A DNA stretch of 64,000 nucleotides from positions 34,435,078 to 34,499,077 of the forward strand of contig CM055095.1 of NCBI GenBank assembly GCA_029204225.1, in the 5' to 3' direction. This document shows, piece after piece, positions 21,963-33,957 of the stretch. Under the pieces are notes generated by a model. It had not been told where the DNA came from. It saw only the letters and a list, made by a program, of their open reading frames with translations, and ran no database searches. The position numbers and the translations under genes were made by a program. This DNA comes from Diphasiastrum complanatum (taxonomy: Eukaryota > Streptophyta > Lycopodiopsida > Lycopodiales > Lycopodiaceae). How positions within the stretch are numbered: position 1 is the first letter of the stretch; each line of letters opens with the position of its first letter.

Positions 21963-22475
21963 TGGTATATGTTGTACTATGCCAACAAGGTTAATATAGG
22001 TTTTATAGTAAATAATGTCGTTCCCACAGAGGACAACGTTAGAAAGTTATGGTTTTGGTACAATTATGACAAGCGATTTTGAGTGTTATTCTGGCTGTCA
22101 ACAGACATTAAAAAGTAACCAATATTACTTATGTTTGGGATGGGCAATGTTAATAAATTCAGAACAACAATCTGGCCTCTATCGAATCGAATGAAGCGCG
22201 TTCTACAGATGAGATGTTATCAGAGTAGTACAGCAGTACTACACTCTGGCTGATTAAGGTGTCAACAGAGAATCGAGAATTGTTCGATGTATTCTCTACT
22301 GTGCAAACAATTAATTAATCGCATTTGCGAACTATTCACTTCTAGACAGAAGTCCTCAACAACTAAAGCCCAACTTAATGGTTAAAGAACACGAAGAGTT
22401 TTAGAATACGTTAGAAACTTATGTCAATGCCAATCAGGAAAACAAATCAAAGACTCAATTCCTCAGACAGGGACT
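21963..22475 (-). repeat. Gypsy G1 5' LTR, PBS-side part
   Basis: Non-coding. On the plus strand it begins TGGTATATG next to the primer site. It is interrupted at 22475 by copia B1 and continues at 26354. Rejoined length would be about 1.27 kb, normal for Athila/Tat LTRs. Confidence 0.6.
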
Positions 22476-22841
22476 AGTTAGAATTAGAGTAGAATCATTG
22501 TGTTACTGTACTGTGGGTCCTATCAGTGGATAAGGATCAGTTGGCCTCGCCAGAGGCAAGGCAACGAGACACGCGTCCCGCCAACGGCAACCTGGGTCAT
22601 GCATGTGTCAGAGATTTGTCTCTAGACAGTTAACCTAGCATATTTGCAGTAAAAGGTGAAAAAAGCCACTTTGTCAAGTTGAGCTAAAATCACCGTTTCT
22701 CCACGGAATTTCATGATTGAACACTCTACAGACTTGGTATCAGTAGGGCAACCCTGCTCCAGGCCTCAAATCGTGCTCAAATTGGTCCGTAGGCAAGTTT
22801 GATCAAGCAAAAACGAACTTGGGGAGGCGCGGCCTGGTTCC

Positions 22842-23372
22842 ATGCGCAAACAGTCCGCGACCTCCCTGTGTGATTTTCAACTTATGACATCACTATTGGC
22901 CTCGACATACTGTTTTTACCCTACGACAGAAGTTTCAAGCAGTTTTGCGATGGCAAACATGGGAGAGTCCATTTTGAGTGAAAGTAGCAAATTGGACGGG
23001 ATTTCCAACTATGCAGTGTGGAAATTCAAAATGAAAAACATACTGATGGAGAAAGACGTGTGGGAAGTCATCATAGGTGATAAGAGAAGGCCGCCAAATG
23101 AAGCGGATATCAAAGTGTTCAACAAAAAGATGAGGAAAGCTTTGACCTTCATTAGCTTGTTAGTGAAGGATCACATCATTACCCACATTTGTGATGCTGT
23201 TACACCCAGACATGCATGGGATGTGCTAAAGGAGCAGTTTGAGACGTCAAATCCATCAAGAATCATGTTTCTAAAGTCAAAGTTGAATAGTGCCCGCATG
23301 GAACAAGGAGAGCACATTCAGACGTACATGACCAGAATCAAGACAATGAGAGATGAACTGCATTCTATTGGT
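22842..23372 (+). pseudogene. Copia B1 gag fragment
   Basis: Copia Gag (UBN2-like). The B2-like part begins with SKLDGISNYAVWKFKMKN near 22983. Upstream codons from 22842 look unrelated to the B2 leader and include an ATG at 22950 (MANMGESILSE), the more likely original start. Homology runs to RDELHSIG and stops at 23372, where an LTR-like insert begins. Confidence 0.75.
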
Positions 23373-23935
23373 TGACTTTTCAAAGTTCATTAGTCTAAAT
23401 TTCATTTGAAAAAACACTTTTTGCAAGTGTGGGAAAGATAGAATGCGAGTTTGAGTAGATTCAATTTGAATAAGTTGGGTACATTGAATCTAGACCCAAA
23501 ATTGGTAGGGTTAGCATTTTGGTGGGAAAGCCAAGTGGCCAAATAGGGTTTGGACCTATTATAAAAGGATGTAACTCGTGGAGAGAGTTATCTTCTCTCT
23601 TCTCTATCTCATTTCATGCTTATACATGGTTCTCTTGGGTTCTACTATCCATTGGTGCACTATCTTGGTGATTGTTTGCAATTCTATGTGTAGAATGATC
23701 TATATTTGCTTTTTTTGGATCCACATGTGTGAAATACAGTAGCTTGCTGGTTTTGTATGGACAGCAACAGTACATAATCATTTCATTCAAGTTTGATCAG
23801 GTTCTATTAGTGTTTGCATCTCAAATTGTGTGTAGATGTTGATTTTTCTACATTGGTGAAATTGGTAGTGTATTTCTCTTTCTAACCAAAGATCATTCAA
23901 GTAGATTGGATCTTAAGGATCTAAAATCTTTCACA
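23373..23935 (+). repeat. LTR-like insert in copia B1
   Basis: About 560 non-coding bases between gag and the end of integrase. It starts TGACTTTTC (or TGTGGGAAAG at 23428) and ends CTTTCACA. It contains GGAGAGAG-rich and cacatgtgtgaa (23722) motifs like other copia LTRs here. The 5-base flanks do not match, so deletion probably accompanied it. Confidence 0.5.
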
Positions 23936-26030
23936 AGGCCTTTGTACACATTCTAAGGAAGAGAGACGTAAACTTGATGTAAAAGCTATCAAGTGTATAT
24001 TCCTAGGATATGATGATCGTGTGAAGGGCTATAGATGTTTTGATCCAGTGGAAAACAAAATCTATGTAAGCCGTGATGTTATCTTTGATGAATCCAAGAT
24101 GTATGAAGAGGACGATGCTGAGAAAATAGATACATCCAGTGGGAAAGATCGTATATTGAGGGTACCTCCTGATGATGATCCATTCATTGACCTTCCAAGT
24201 GATGAACATGAGGATACATCTCAAGATACTACTACTTAACCCCAAGAAACAGGTTGGAGAGGTAGGGACAAACCGTTTGGTGCAAGAAGGATTGAAGTTG
24301 CAGGTGACAAACGCAAGGAGAAGGATGTACCGTCGGATACATTTTCACCAGGAAGCCGATCACCTGACAGGAAGCTCCCTAAGTGGTTTGAGAGATTGTT
24401 GGAGAGCCACAACATGGATGACTTTCCAGGATCATCTAGACAGGGAGAGCTACGAAGATCAACAAGAGAGAAGACACAACCTGAAAGGTATGAAGCAAAT
24501 TATGCTCTCTTATCTAGCATTATTCAAAGCAAAGAACCTTTGACTTGTGGTGAAGCGAAGGATGATGACATTTGGGTCAAGGCCATGGGAGAGGAGATGG
24601 AGTCAATTGCTAAGCATAGCACATGGGACTTAGTAGAACCACCAGTTGGCAAGAAATCCATTGGTTGCAAATGGGTATACAAGACTAAGTACCATGCAGA
24701 TGGAAGTATAGCAAAGCACAAGGCAAGATTGGTGATCAAAGGGTATGCATAAAGTATAGGCATCGACTATTGTAGGTGGAATACTCTACGTCTACTTGTT
24801 GCTTTAGCTTCACATCTTGGTTGGCCTTTGCATCAGATGGATGTGAAATCTGCTTTTCTAAATGGTGAGTTAGAAGAAGAAGTGTCCATGGATCAACCTG
24901 AAGGCTTTGTAGCAAAGGGACAGGAAAATAAAGTATGTTGCTTGAAGAAAGCGCTTGCGTGGTATAGCAGGATTGATGCCTACTTTCGTTCAAAAGGGAT
25001 GGTGAGAACACATTCTGATCCAAATCTATATGTCTTATGCTTTGATGGTATGGTTGCTTTGATTGCTCTTTATGTTGATGACTTGATTATTACTGGAAAT
25101 AATCAAGAGATGATAGACATAATCAAGAAAGACCTCATGGAACAATTCGAGATGACAAATCTTAGCCTGATGCATTATTGCCTTGGAGTAGAAGTGTGGC
25201 AAAAAGGACATGAAGTGGGTGTAACATAGGTGAAGTATGTCATAGAGTTGTTGCACAGGTTTAGGTTTCATGATTGCAAACCAGTGAATACTCCTATTGA
25301 ACCAGGTAAAAAGCTTTCTAAGCTTGATGAGTCACAGTCATTTGATGCCACGCTGTATAGACAGTTAGTAGGGAGCTTGATTTACCTTACCATGACTAGA
25401 CCAGATATATGCTATGCTATTGGCATTGTAAGTCAGTTTATGACAGCACCTACAAAAACGCATTGGAAGGCAGCTAAACGCATTTTGCATTATGTGGAAG
25501 GCACTTTAGAGTATGGCTTGATTTACAGGAAGCATGATGGTTTACCTAAGTTGTGTGGCTATGTGGATGTGGATTGGGGAAGTGACTATGATGATCGTAG
25601 ATCCACACAGGGTATGTATTCTAGTTTTGTGGTAGTTGCTTTTCCTAGTCTAGTAAGAAGCAAAGTACAATTGCTCTTTCCACCACAGAAGCAGAGTATA
25701 AGGCAATGTGTAGTGCAACACAAGAAGCTATATGGTTGAGACAAATCTTGGAAGAAATTGGCATGAAGCAGAAAAATCCCACGACTTTACATAGCGACAG
25801 TCAGAGTGGCATTCAGCAAGCAAAGAATCCAGTTTTCCATGTGAGAACTAAACACATTGAGATTCAGTATCACTTTATACGTGAGAGGCTGCTGAGTTGT
25901 AAGATTCATGTTGTTCATTGTTGCACAGAAGAACAACTAGCAGATATTTTCACTAAGCCACTTGCTGGAGAAAAGTTTGATAAGTTTAGATCAAAGCTTT
26001 ATGTACTTAAAGTTTGTTGACTTTAAAGCT
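23936..26030 (+). pseudogene. Copia B1 pol: IN end, RT, RNase H
   Basis: Begins with the IN tail (AIKCIFLGYDD, SRDVIFDESKMYEE). RT reads GCKWVYKTKYHADGS near 24665, HQMDVKSAFLNGELEEE near 24830 and ALYVDDLIITGNNQ near 25070, with the catalytic DD. It then gives LVGSLIYLTMTRPDICYAI near 25370. RNase H breaks into a second frame near 25640 and ends TKHIEIQYHFI ... QLADIFTKPL near 25940. Stops lie near 24750 and 25228, and a deletion removes the block between SIGIDY and the RT core. The DNA before 23936, from mid-Gag through the IN core, is missing. Confidence 0.85.
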
Positions 26031-26064
26031 ATGTATATGACTGTATAAAAAGTAGACTCTACTT

Positions 26065-26074
26065 TAAGGGAGAG
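26065..26074 (+). promoter_or_regulatory. Polypurine tract of copia B1
   Basis: TAAGGGAGAG directly before the 3' LTR, which starts AGTTATAATT at 26075. Confidence 0.7.
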
Positions 26075-26348
26075 AGTTATAATTATAGTAGAATTACTGT
26101 GTTACTGTACTGTGGGTCCTATCAGTGGATAAGGATTAGTTGGCCTCGCCACGAGGCAAGTCAACGGGACACGCGTCCCGCCAATTGCAACCTGGGTCAT
26201 GCATGGGTTGCCTGAGTGAACAACTATATGTACAGTGTAATTTTATTTTGAAAAATACAGTTGCTATGTGAGCTTGCTGTGGAGAGTGTTTTCTGTCTGT
26301 GTTATTGTGTAGCATGATATGTGTTCCTGTGCAAAGCAAATTCTAAGT
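26075..26348 (+). repeat. 3' LTR of copia B1
   Basis: 274 bases, matched along its length by 5168-5427. It ends AATTCTAAGT followed by the duplication GGACT. Ends are AG...GT rather than TG...CA, a placement supported by both the duplication and the primer-site position in copy B2. Confidence 0.85.
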
Positions 26349-26353
26349 GGACT

Positions 26354-27110
26354 GTCATCTCATATGTATACATACAGCTTTATTCAATGATCGTGCTAGA
26401 CTATACCAAAGATAGTCGTTATTCGAGTGCCGAAAAGAAAGTATTTGCGACAGACGAATAAGATGGTTTAAAGACAGTTCTTTAGAGCTTGCTTTACGAA
26501 AACACAGCAAACGACTATGATGCACTAGAGCGACTGTCTGATCAGAGAGTAATTCATGAAATGCGTCAGAGATTGTTAGCAGACTCAAGATCACTCACAC
26601 TCAGCAGTGCGGAGAACAGAGATAAGAGAGAATAACTCACAAAACTCTATTCACTTCTTCAATCTCTTACATAAGCATAAACTCTTCTCTCTCGATGATC
26701 GAGACCGAAGTGTGAGATCAATATATGTTCTACGGGGCAAACAAACACACCTCTAAAACAACAGGTGTGTCGCTCCTGCGAAAGGGTCTAGTTAACAATT
26801 AGACTAAAAATACGTTCAACTATACCATAGGAGGTATACTTAACTATGAGTTAAAGTTACTCTAGGTTATCATGTCTTTTCGTATCTAGTTGTTTCGTAT
26901 GGATGACCTAGTAAAGGTTGTCCAAGACAATGTCTTTTCATTGTAAAGGTCTTGTCCTTAATTACAAGGTAGGTACTTAGGAGATATATTCCCGAAAAAT
27001 GACTTAGGCCTCTTCATGATTTATACTTAACCAGCTCATATCTTTATTTTCGAGTATATCATGCCATATTTATGTTGATATTCAATATTTAACATTTTCG
27101 TGGCATCACA
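26354..27110 (-). repeat. Gypsy G1 5' LTR, outer part
   Basis: Continuation of 21963-22475 beyond the copia insertion. It begins TGTGATGCCACG on the minus strand at 27110. Non-coding; short frames here are meaningless. Confidence 0.55.
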
Positions 27111-27369
27111 CCAAACCTTTGATGCCAAAGGTCACTTCAACTATCAACAATGCTTACCATAGCTTGAGTAAAACATCTCGCATTCAATTTGTAGTGTCGA
27201 TTCTCGTTGACTCTAGCTCTTGTAGCAATCACTTTGTAGTGATTCTTGGCATTTGTTGCTGTCAAGCTCAACCTTGAGTTATTGATCAGCCATTATCCCA
27301 ACAAATAGTGGATTGTTAGCTTCGGCGGTGTATTCTTCCACATGAGGCCACCCAAATTATTTCAATTTC
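27111..27369. other. Spacer without recognisable gene
   Basis: Joins the outer end of the G1 LTR to the integrase relic. Nothing recognised. Confidence 0.3.
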
Positions 27370-28170
27370 ACATGAAGGCATGGATGGTGGTCATTTTGCA
27401 TCTGACATTACAGTTCACAAGATCCTGCAATCAGGATGTTGGTGGCCAACGATCCATAAAGATACGGAGGAATACTTGAAAAAATGCGATGTGTGCCAAA
27501 GAGCTAGGAGGCTGACGAGGCTAAATTATGACCTTCTACACCCATTACTAGCTCAAGCACCATTTGAAAAGTGGAAATTGAATTATATTGGCCCAATTCA
27601 CCTGGCGGCAAGGACTATCGTGGCCACATACTACCTCACCAAGTGAAGCCAAGGCAGTACGAGTAGCTGATGCTAGGACAACTGCCAAGTTTCCTTATAA
27701 AAATATCACTATGCGCTTTGAAAACCCGATGGAGATAGTCAGTGATCGCGGAAGTCATTTCATCAATGAGACCATCAAGGTCCTAGTGGAGGAATTCATG
27801 ATCCATAGAACCAGTTTGCCTTATTATCCTCGCGACAATGGGCAAGTAGAATCATCCAATAAGATCCTATATAGCGTAATCACGAAAACCGTTGAAGCTA
27901 GTAGATCTGATTGAGAACACAAATTGCATACTGCTCTGTGGGCATTCATGACAACATACTACTCTGTGGGCATTCAGGACAATGTATAAGGGGAGCATTG
28001 ATCAAACGCCACTTCAACTGGTCTATGGTTAGCAGGATGCTGTAATGCTAGTGGAGTTTTTGGTTCTTTCATTAAGAATTGCCACAATGCAATGTCTTGA
28101 TGAATCCAGATCCCTACAACTATGCCATGAGGCATTGCATAAATTCTACGAAACACGCTTACTAGCTATA
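27370..28170 (+). pseudogene. Ty3/gypsy integrase relic
   Basis: The H2C2 zinc site is visible as GGHFASDITVHKIL ... CDVCQRARR (27395-27510). The core follows with PFEKWKLNYIGPI (first D replaced by N), VSDRGSHFINE (second D, near 27740) and PRDNGQVESSNKIL (the E, near 27850). After a stop near 27915 the tail (LRIATMQCLDES ... ALHKFYETR) can be followed to about 28165. A frameshift lies near 27645. Resembles the Athila/Tat group. It is on the opposite strand to G1, so it belongs to another copy. Confidence 0.8.
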
Positions 28171-28989
28171 CATGCATTCCAGAGAAGATCCAACAAGATC
28201 CAAGAGAGATCCAGGACCAGATAGGATCAACAGGGAAGTAGATCATCAAGTTGCACCAACAAACCCTCCAATTTGCATATCAGAGACCTCAATCTCAGGA
28301 AACAATGGCAAAATAAGGTCAAAATTCACTAAAACTGATCGATCAGCTATCAAATATCTATCAAAATTTTCAGAGAATTAACCTACAGTCAGATCTAACA
28401 TGGATGCAATAGATTACCAGTTTGTAGGGGTTAAGAATTAGAGAATCTTGATATCTCGTCAAAAAACACTCAAAAAGAGATCCCCTAGGAATTAGCTCTT
28501 AAAACTTTGACAGTAACTAGTTCTGAGTCATAGGCATCTATGAAAATCTCTGCGAGAGTTACTGATGAAAAAATCATCATTTTTGAGTGATTGCAAAAGT
28601 TTAGAAGGGAAAAATCTTCAGAACCTTTGTAGAGCATCAAGATCATAGAACCAACCTTTGCAAGGGGCATAAATGGAATCAGAGCAGTGAAATTAGCTTA
28701 CCTACATGGTCTGATCTTGAGAATCCAACCACTAGAGCAAGTTGTGCGAGAATTCACTTCCTGTGAGGATTGAACCCTCGTAGACTGTTCGAACCCTCGC
28801 AGAACCTTCACAGGGCAAATCACCTTCTGAACTCTTGCAGACTTTTCTGAGGTCTTAGAATTTTGTGAAGAAGGTCTCTGAAAAAATTTGGGTGGAGCTG
28901 AACTAGGAAAAGTGGGTTTCACCTAATATGCACTCTAAATTCCGTTATATAAGGGCTGAATTCGAGTCATTTGTCACTTTTCGTAGCGA
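28171..28989. repeat. Non-coding stretch with 'CTCGCAGA'-type motifs
   Basis: No reliable gene. Motifs such as ctctgcgagagtt (28539), gtgcgagaattc (28744) and cgaaccctcgcagaacc (28790) are the same kind as in the gypsy G2 leader at 52980-53900, so this may be a related leader fragment. Confidence 0.35.
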
Positions 28990-29026
28990 AGCTTTGTCGG
29001 AATTTTGAGTAAACCTTCCAAGTTCT

Positions 29027-30927
29027 TTGATTGCAATGAAAAATTATACCAGCTATCATCTGCACACTTTAAACCAAGATCTATGCTCCACCCCCCATCT
29101 CTCCATCACAGCTTGTCGGGGCGACACACCATTGTCTGATGACGCATTTGTGCAGACAGAATTCATACCATCGCCAGATCGTGCCTACCCCACCACACCT
29201 GATGGCCAAAATTTTTTGGAGAGGCTGATAGAAGATGACGACGACACAGTGTAGGTCATCGGGGCCTCTACATCACAAGCCCCTGCCAGCGTAAGCATAC
29301 CGGTTGTCCCTACCAATCTATTGACGGCCTACCAAACCTTGGGTACCTTCATCCAAGATGCATTAGCTGGCAAAACATCTTTGGATAGCCAAGTACTATA
29401 ACTTGCCACTAGCAATACACAACTGTGAGTGGACATCACAAAGCTGCAGTAGGAATTAACCATAGCTCAACAAAACGAGCTAGATGGGCACCGGGAGATC
29501 CGGAAGCTGTAGGAAAAGGTAGACAGCCTAAATCAGTACATTGAAAGCCTCTTCGCAGCCATAAGGATGCTTCCACAAAGGTGCAAGAGCTACAAGCAGA
29601 GACTGACCAAAGACTTGCCCCCCTCTAGGCACAATTACAGATTTACGAAACAGGAAACACACATATGGGAGTAGAGGTAAAAGCATTGCAACAGGAAAAA
29701 CTTGTCTGGCTAGCTCAACCCGCACCTGACTCAAGGCCACTCTCTCAAGCAGAGATGAATCTCTTCAGGCATCAAGTGCAGGTCTACAACCAAACCCTCA
29801 ATAGCTACCATGTGGAGTCTGATAAGTACCGGATCAGCGCGAATCATGAGCTCGCCCAAGCAAGACAAACTCTCAAGGCTTGTCAAAAATTCATGGAGCA
29901 GAAAGCTCAACCAACCCCGATGGTAATTTCAACATCGCCCCCCACCTATCAAGCTACGTAGGCAAGCACCATCCAGGACCAAGGGCAACAGGCAGTAGGG
30001 GGAAGCAGTTAGGATCAGGGGTCAGGCGGACAAGGCCAAGGACCCCCAGATACTAGAGCGGACACACAAGATCAAAGCCAAGAAACGGGTCCAAGCCAGA
30101 GTCATCGAGAGGGTCAGCCCTCCTCATCATGAGGCTCACGATCCATATCTGCTAGCCGCACCTTCAGACGTCCAAAGTCCGTGGAAGAAAAGATAAATGA
30201 ATTTCTTTCTAAATATTCCAACAAATCTTCAAGAGATGGCTGGTAGATTTCATTTTTGGTGCATATCATCACGGGATAAGAGCTACAAGCACTCCTCGCC
30301 CTCCAACCACAACCAGAGTGGCATCAGCAGCTGTTTGAGCGCGACCCTGCGGCCATCAGAGTGTATGTGAAAAATCCACAACAACTCCGAGTGAATGCGC
30401 ATTTTCTGCCATGCACACGTAGAAAAAAATGGGCGAAATGTGGCACTCCACTGGACAAGATCACACTCGATAGTCTGAATTGGCCGAGAATCTCAGCAGA
30501 GCATGGCTAGAATACGGATGTAGATGCCCGAAGGGCTCTCACCCAATTCTCAAATAAGTATTTCAACTACCCTGACCCAACAGTCCACGTGGCAGCAACT
30601 TTCGTTCGAGACTTGAAATATCTAATGGGGATCGAGACCAAGTGGGACAATTTTCTCCCACCAATATTCTTTGATCCAAACACAGCATTGGCCTCCAAAA
30701 AAATAGAAGATCAGCTACCAGTATCTCGTGTGTACTACCGAGCAACATTGCTAGACGATCCTTGGATGGGCCGTTTTCAAACATGGATCGACCAACGATG
30801 GTTAGCCGGCGTCCACAAGTCCCTTCACACTAACAAGGACTTGAAAAATATCAATCGAATCATCTTTATGGAAGACGTCACCACTTACCTGATCAACCGA
30901 AGACGCACCAAGAGGTCACTATACTAA
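29027..30927 (+). pseudogene. Long decayed ORF of unknown family, next to an LTR
   Basis: A reading frame of about 630 codons can be followed with one frameshift near 29560 and roughly a dozen in-frame stops. The start MKNYTSYHLH is followed by an acidic patch (IEDDDDTV). Then comes a glutamine-rich, coiled-coil-like middle (KVQELQAETDQRL, LQAQLQIYE, HELAQARQTLKACQKFM) and a Q/G/S-rich linker near 29990-30130. A globular C-terminal half follows (FERDPAAIRVYVKNPQQL ... TFVRDLKYLMGIETKWDNF). The last part, 30589-30927, is open. It lies downstream of a gypsy integrase and 47 bases before an LTR, so it could be an extra 3' ORF of a gypsy element. I do not recognise the family. Confidence 0.5.
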
Positions 30928-30973
30928 ACCGGTAGAGTGCCGAGGGACCGACACTACTTCAGGCCATGGGTCC

Positions 30974-31782
30974 TGTTGGGGGTATTTTCAACATAGAGAA
31001 ATAAATAAAGTTACTTAATAAAAGTGTTGCGAGGGCATGGCTTCCTGTGCGTATAAGCCCATGGCCCAATGAGCACGCAAGTTAATGTAAATAGAAATAA
31101 TAGACTTGGGCCCTTTTGTAATTTAAATAAAAACTTGAGGCCCAAAGTCAAGTTTAGGACTTAGAGTTTAACTTTGTAAGGTTGGGTCCAATCTTAGACT
31201 CACATGAATTTTGTAATTTCTAATGTACTTTTTGTGGACACTTGGATCAAGTTGGGTCCAAAATGAATGGATAAGATCAATGTGAATATTAGCCAATAGG
31301 ATTTCGGGGCAAGGGCCTTCCTCTTTTTATAAAAAGGCACCATTTGTACATTATTTGCATGCTTAATAGGGAGGAGGAAACTCTACCATTTTGGAGAGAA
31401 GCATCCTCATTTGCTATTCACTACTTGCTAATGCTTTTTTTGTGTTTGCTTTTTCTTTGTAGCTTACATGTTTTTGTTAATGTTTCTCCATTAGCATGCA
31501 CAATGAGCAAATGAGCTAACCTCCCCTCTCACTCTCTTTCTCTCCCTCTTGCTCTACTTCTAACCTCCACCCTCACTCCTTTCCCCTCTTCTCCCCTCTA
31601 TCTCTTCTACTCTTCTCTTCACATTCTCTCTAAAATCATGTGGAATGATAATTAGTGGTGTAGAGTTAATGGTGGGTAGTGTTAGTGGTGAGTAGAGTTA
31701 AGGGAGGAAGTAGAAAAGTATCTAAAAGTTGCATCTTTACATAGTTAGGCACCTATCTAGCGTTCTAACCCTTGTTGACAGG
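30974..31782 (+). repeat. Probable LTR (right end approximate)
   Basis: Starts TGTTGGGGGTATTTTCAACA. Contains a CCAAT-type motif (gccaatagga) near 31293 and a strong TATA box (TTTTTATAAAAAGG, 31325-31338), so it is plus-oriented. The end was set at ...TTGTTGACA by eye and is uncertain. Seen only once here. Confidence 0.45.
31325..31338 (+). promoter_or_regulatory. TATA box of the LTR at 30974
   Basis: TTTTTATAAAAAGG, preceded 30 bases upstream by a CCAAT-type motif. Confidence 0.5.
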
Positions 31783-32078
31783 CGGAAGGGCTACTATTAC
31801 GAAAGATCTACATCCCTACAAAAACATCATGCAATAGATAATACATGTTAAAACAAAACCAACAATATGGATGATGGTATGGTAGAATCAATATGGTCCA
31901 AACAATACTTCATTATCCAACATCAAAAAATAGATTCATCAACGAGATTGTAAGTGATAGAAGTGCATCTTAAAAGACATATCGTACAACAAAAATTACA
32001 CCATTTAATTACAAATAGACATTGCATAGCCAAAAAATTACACCATGTATTTACAAAATAAAGTTCATTACATTTTAT
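31783..32078. other. No gene recognised
   Basis: AT-rich spacer; no domain or repeat seen. Confidence 0.4.
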
Positions 32079-32570
32079 ATAGTAGATGGCAATGGACGAT
32101 TATAGTTATAGCTAATGAATAATTCATCTCCAACTTGCAATGATTTACGAGCACAAACCATCACATAAGTACCTTTAATGAATCTAGTAAAACAATCTTC
32201 CATGCCATTGTTACACTCTTCAAAAATACAATTTGTTAAACTAGAAAAACCATATGAACTATTAATATATCCTACTATATTTCCAATTTTGCATGGCCTT
32301 CAATCAATGTATGTATACTTTCCACGTCCCACCAACTCGCCCTGCTCTTCTCTCTCTCTTATGGAGCATGCATTTGAATGTAAACCATATATTTGCATTC
32401 TCCAATAATGTCTGCATAAAGCATGCCAATCACCCCAATTGTACTAAGGGCCAATCACCCCTTTGAGCGTGACATAACTAACTGGAGGCACATCCACATG
32501 AGTGTGGATATACAAGCTTAGGTTGGGATTTGGAAATCGTAAGCTAGGCAAGAGTTGATAAGTTTGATTC
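32079..32570 (-). pseudogene. SET-domain-like C-terminal fragment, decayed
   Basis: SET domains transfer methyl groups to lysines. Minus strand, one frame from about 32310 to the stop near 32087: CKIGNIVGYINSS, then LTNCIFEE, then YVMVCARKSLQVGDELFISY. The order matches a SET C-terminal half: a 'GxxNHS ... NC.F' block, then 'V.A.R.I..GDEL...Y'. NHS appears as NSS and the usual DY as SYNY, so catalysis is doubtful. Upstream coding (HTHVDVPPVSY near 32490, NWGDWHALCRHYW near 32430) continues with stops and frame changes. No N-terminal half or promoter was found. Could be a captured host-gene piece. Confidence 0.45.
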
Positions 32571-32859
32571 TAGTATTGAAATGTATCACCTACCCCAGGG
32601 AAAGCAACAGACTCTAGCCAAATCCATATCATATATGGTTGAAAGGTTTCTGGATGGCAAATAGGTGTGGTGGGACAGTACCTATAGTGTTGGGCATTTG
32701 GTCCAAAATAGTGGCACTCACATCACAAGTATGCAAAGTTTTAATCTTTTTATTTAGTGTCCTGATTTGTCTCTGATGACGTGTTCTATCTACAAGAGGG
32801 AGGTCCATAGTATCAATAGAAAAAAAATTGGGGGTTATCACTGAGTGACTCCATCACAT

Positions 32860-33188
32860 TTTCAAATAACCCCAAAAGAAAATCTTCAACAACACATCAG
32901 CATGGAGAATGGAATCTAGAGACAATGACGACGGACAACTAGAAGCCGCTAGAACGAGCTTAAACTAGTTTTTGTAATCCTTAACGATTATACATAAACC
33001 ATTCCTCTGTTCCTATAAATACAAGATGAACAACAGATGAAGATTGTGTAGTGTTCACGAAGGAAGAGTCCGCTAGTAAGTGAGAACACCTATTGATGAA
33101 AGCGTATGCTAGTAAGTGAGACCATTTGTAAGATCATTCACACATTTCTTGTGGATCCCCACATGTGTGAACTTGCTGGATTTTTCAC
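32860..33188 (+). repeat. 5' LTR of copia I (left end approximate)
   Basis: Ends GGATTTTTCACA directly before a tRNA-iMet primer site. TATA-like CTATAAATAC at 33013-33022. Cacatgtgtgaa lies 18 bases before the end. The left boundary was not found; the 3' LTR is absent because the element is cut at about 34345. Confidence 0.6.
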
Positions 33189-33201
33189 ATGGTATCAGAG
33201 C
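33189..33201 (+). promoter_or_regulatory. Primer binding site (tRNA-iMet), copia I
   Basis: TGGTATCAGAGCC directly after the LTR end. Confidence 0.85.
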
Positions 33202-33957
33202 CATACCATGCTTTGAATGCTACTAACATCAGGTGTATGAAGATTTTTCTGTCAATTCAAGCTCGGAAGCTGTTTAGCAGTGTTTTGCTATCTTTTCTTG
33301 AACAGTTTTCTGGTGAATGAGGTTAGAACTGATATTTTCAGTCCAGAACAGAGGATGTACGGAATTCTGACTTTTCACACGTGTGAAAACCAGAATACAT
33401 CATTTGACTCTATCTCCTCTATGTTAGATCCAAAGATATTGACATTATAGCTTGTTGGAAAGCTAGAAGAGTCCCCTTTCCAATGCAATAGGTTTCATTT
33501 CATTCTGATGTTCCTAATAGGAGTAATAAGCTCTTAAAGAGAGTAGGGAGAGACCCAAAACCCGAGTGGACACTTTTTGATTTGAATATATTGCATGCAT
33601 GATTCATCTCACAGTTTTGGTACTCAATCTGAGATATAATTGGATAAGACAAGTTTCTGATGTCATAGTCACATCATTTCACACAAAGGGTTGTGTTTTG
33701 AGTTGAATGTGTGTTTCTAGAGTGTTTTCATTCATTTGAAACTCGTGGGAAAATTTGACATCAAAATTGTAAGTGCTTCATCAGTTGATAGAGGCTAGAT
33801 CCAAATTCAAGTTGATTGGTCCTCTGTTGTGAGAAGGTCTCACATATTCTGTATTTCAATAGGTTGGATCAACTTTGCATGCTAGATTCTAGATTGAAAG
33901 AGAAGCAAGAATTCAATTCCATTTTTGTTGTCCAATTTACAAAGAGTCTTCACATTC

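Larger units (their letters stand above)
22476..26348 (+). mobile_element. Copia family B, copy B1, internally deleted
   Basis: 3873 bases inserted in the gypsy G1 LTR with the 5-base duplication GGACT (22471-22475 and 26349-26353). The left LTR starts AGTTAGAATT at 22476 but only about 140 bases match the other copies before the sequence changes near 22612. A gag fragment, an LTR-like insert and most of pol follow, then the 3' LTR 26075-26348. Stops and frameshifts are spread through pol, so it cannot move by itself. Confidence 0.85.

Noticed and set aside
29250-30510. Stops in the decayed ORF as sites of U-to-C RNA editing
   Set aside because: Such editing is known from organelle transcripts of some plants. 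This is nuclear retroelement DNA and a frameshift is also present, so decay is simpler. Every stop codon can arise by one C-to-T change, so that pattern proves nothing.
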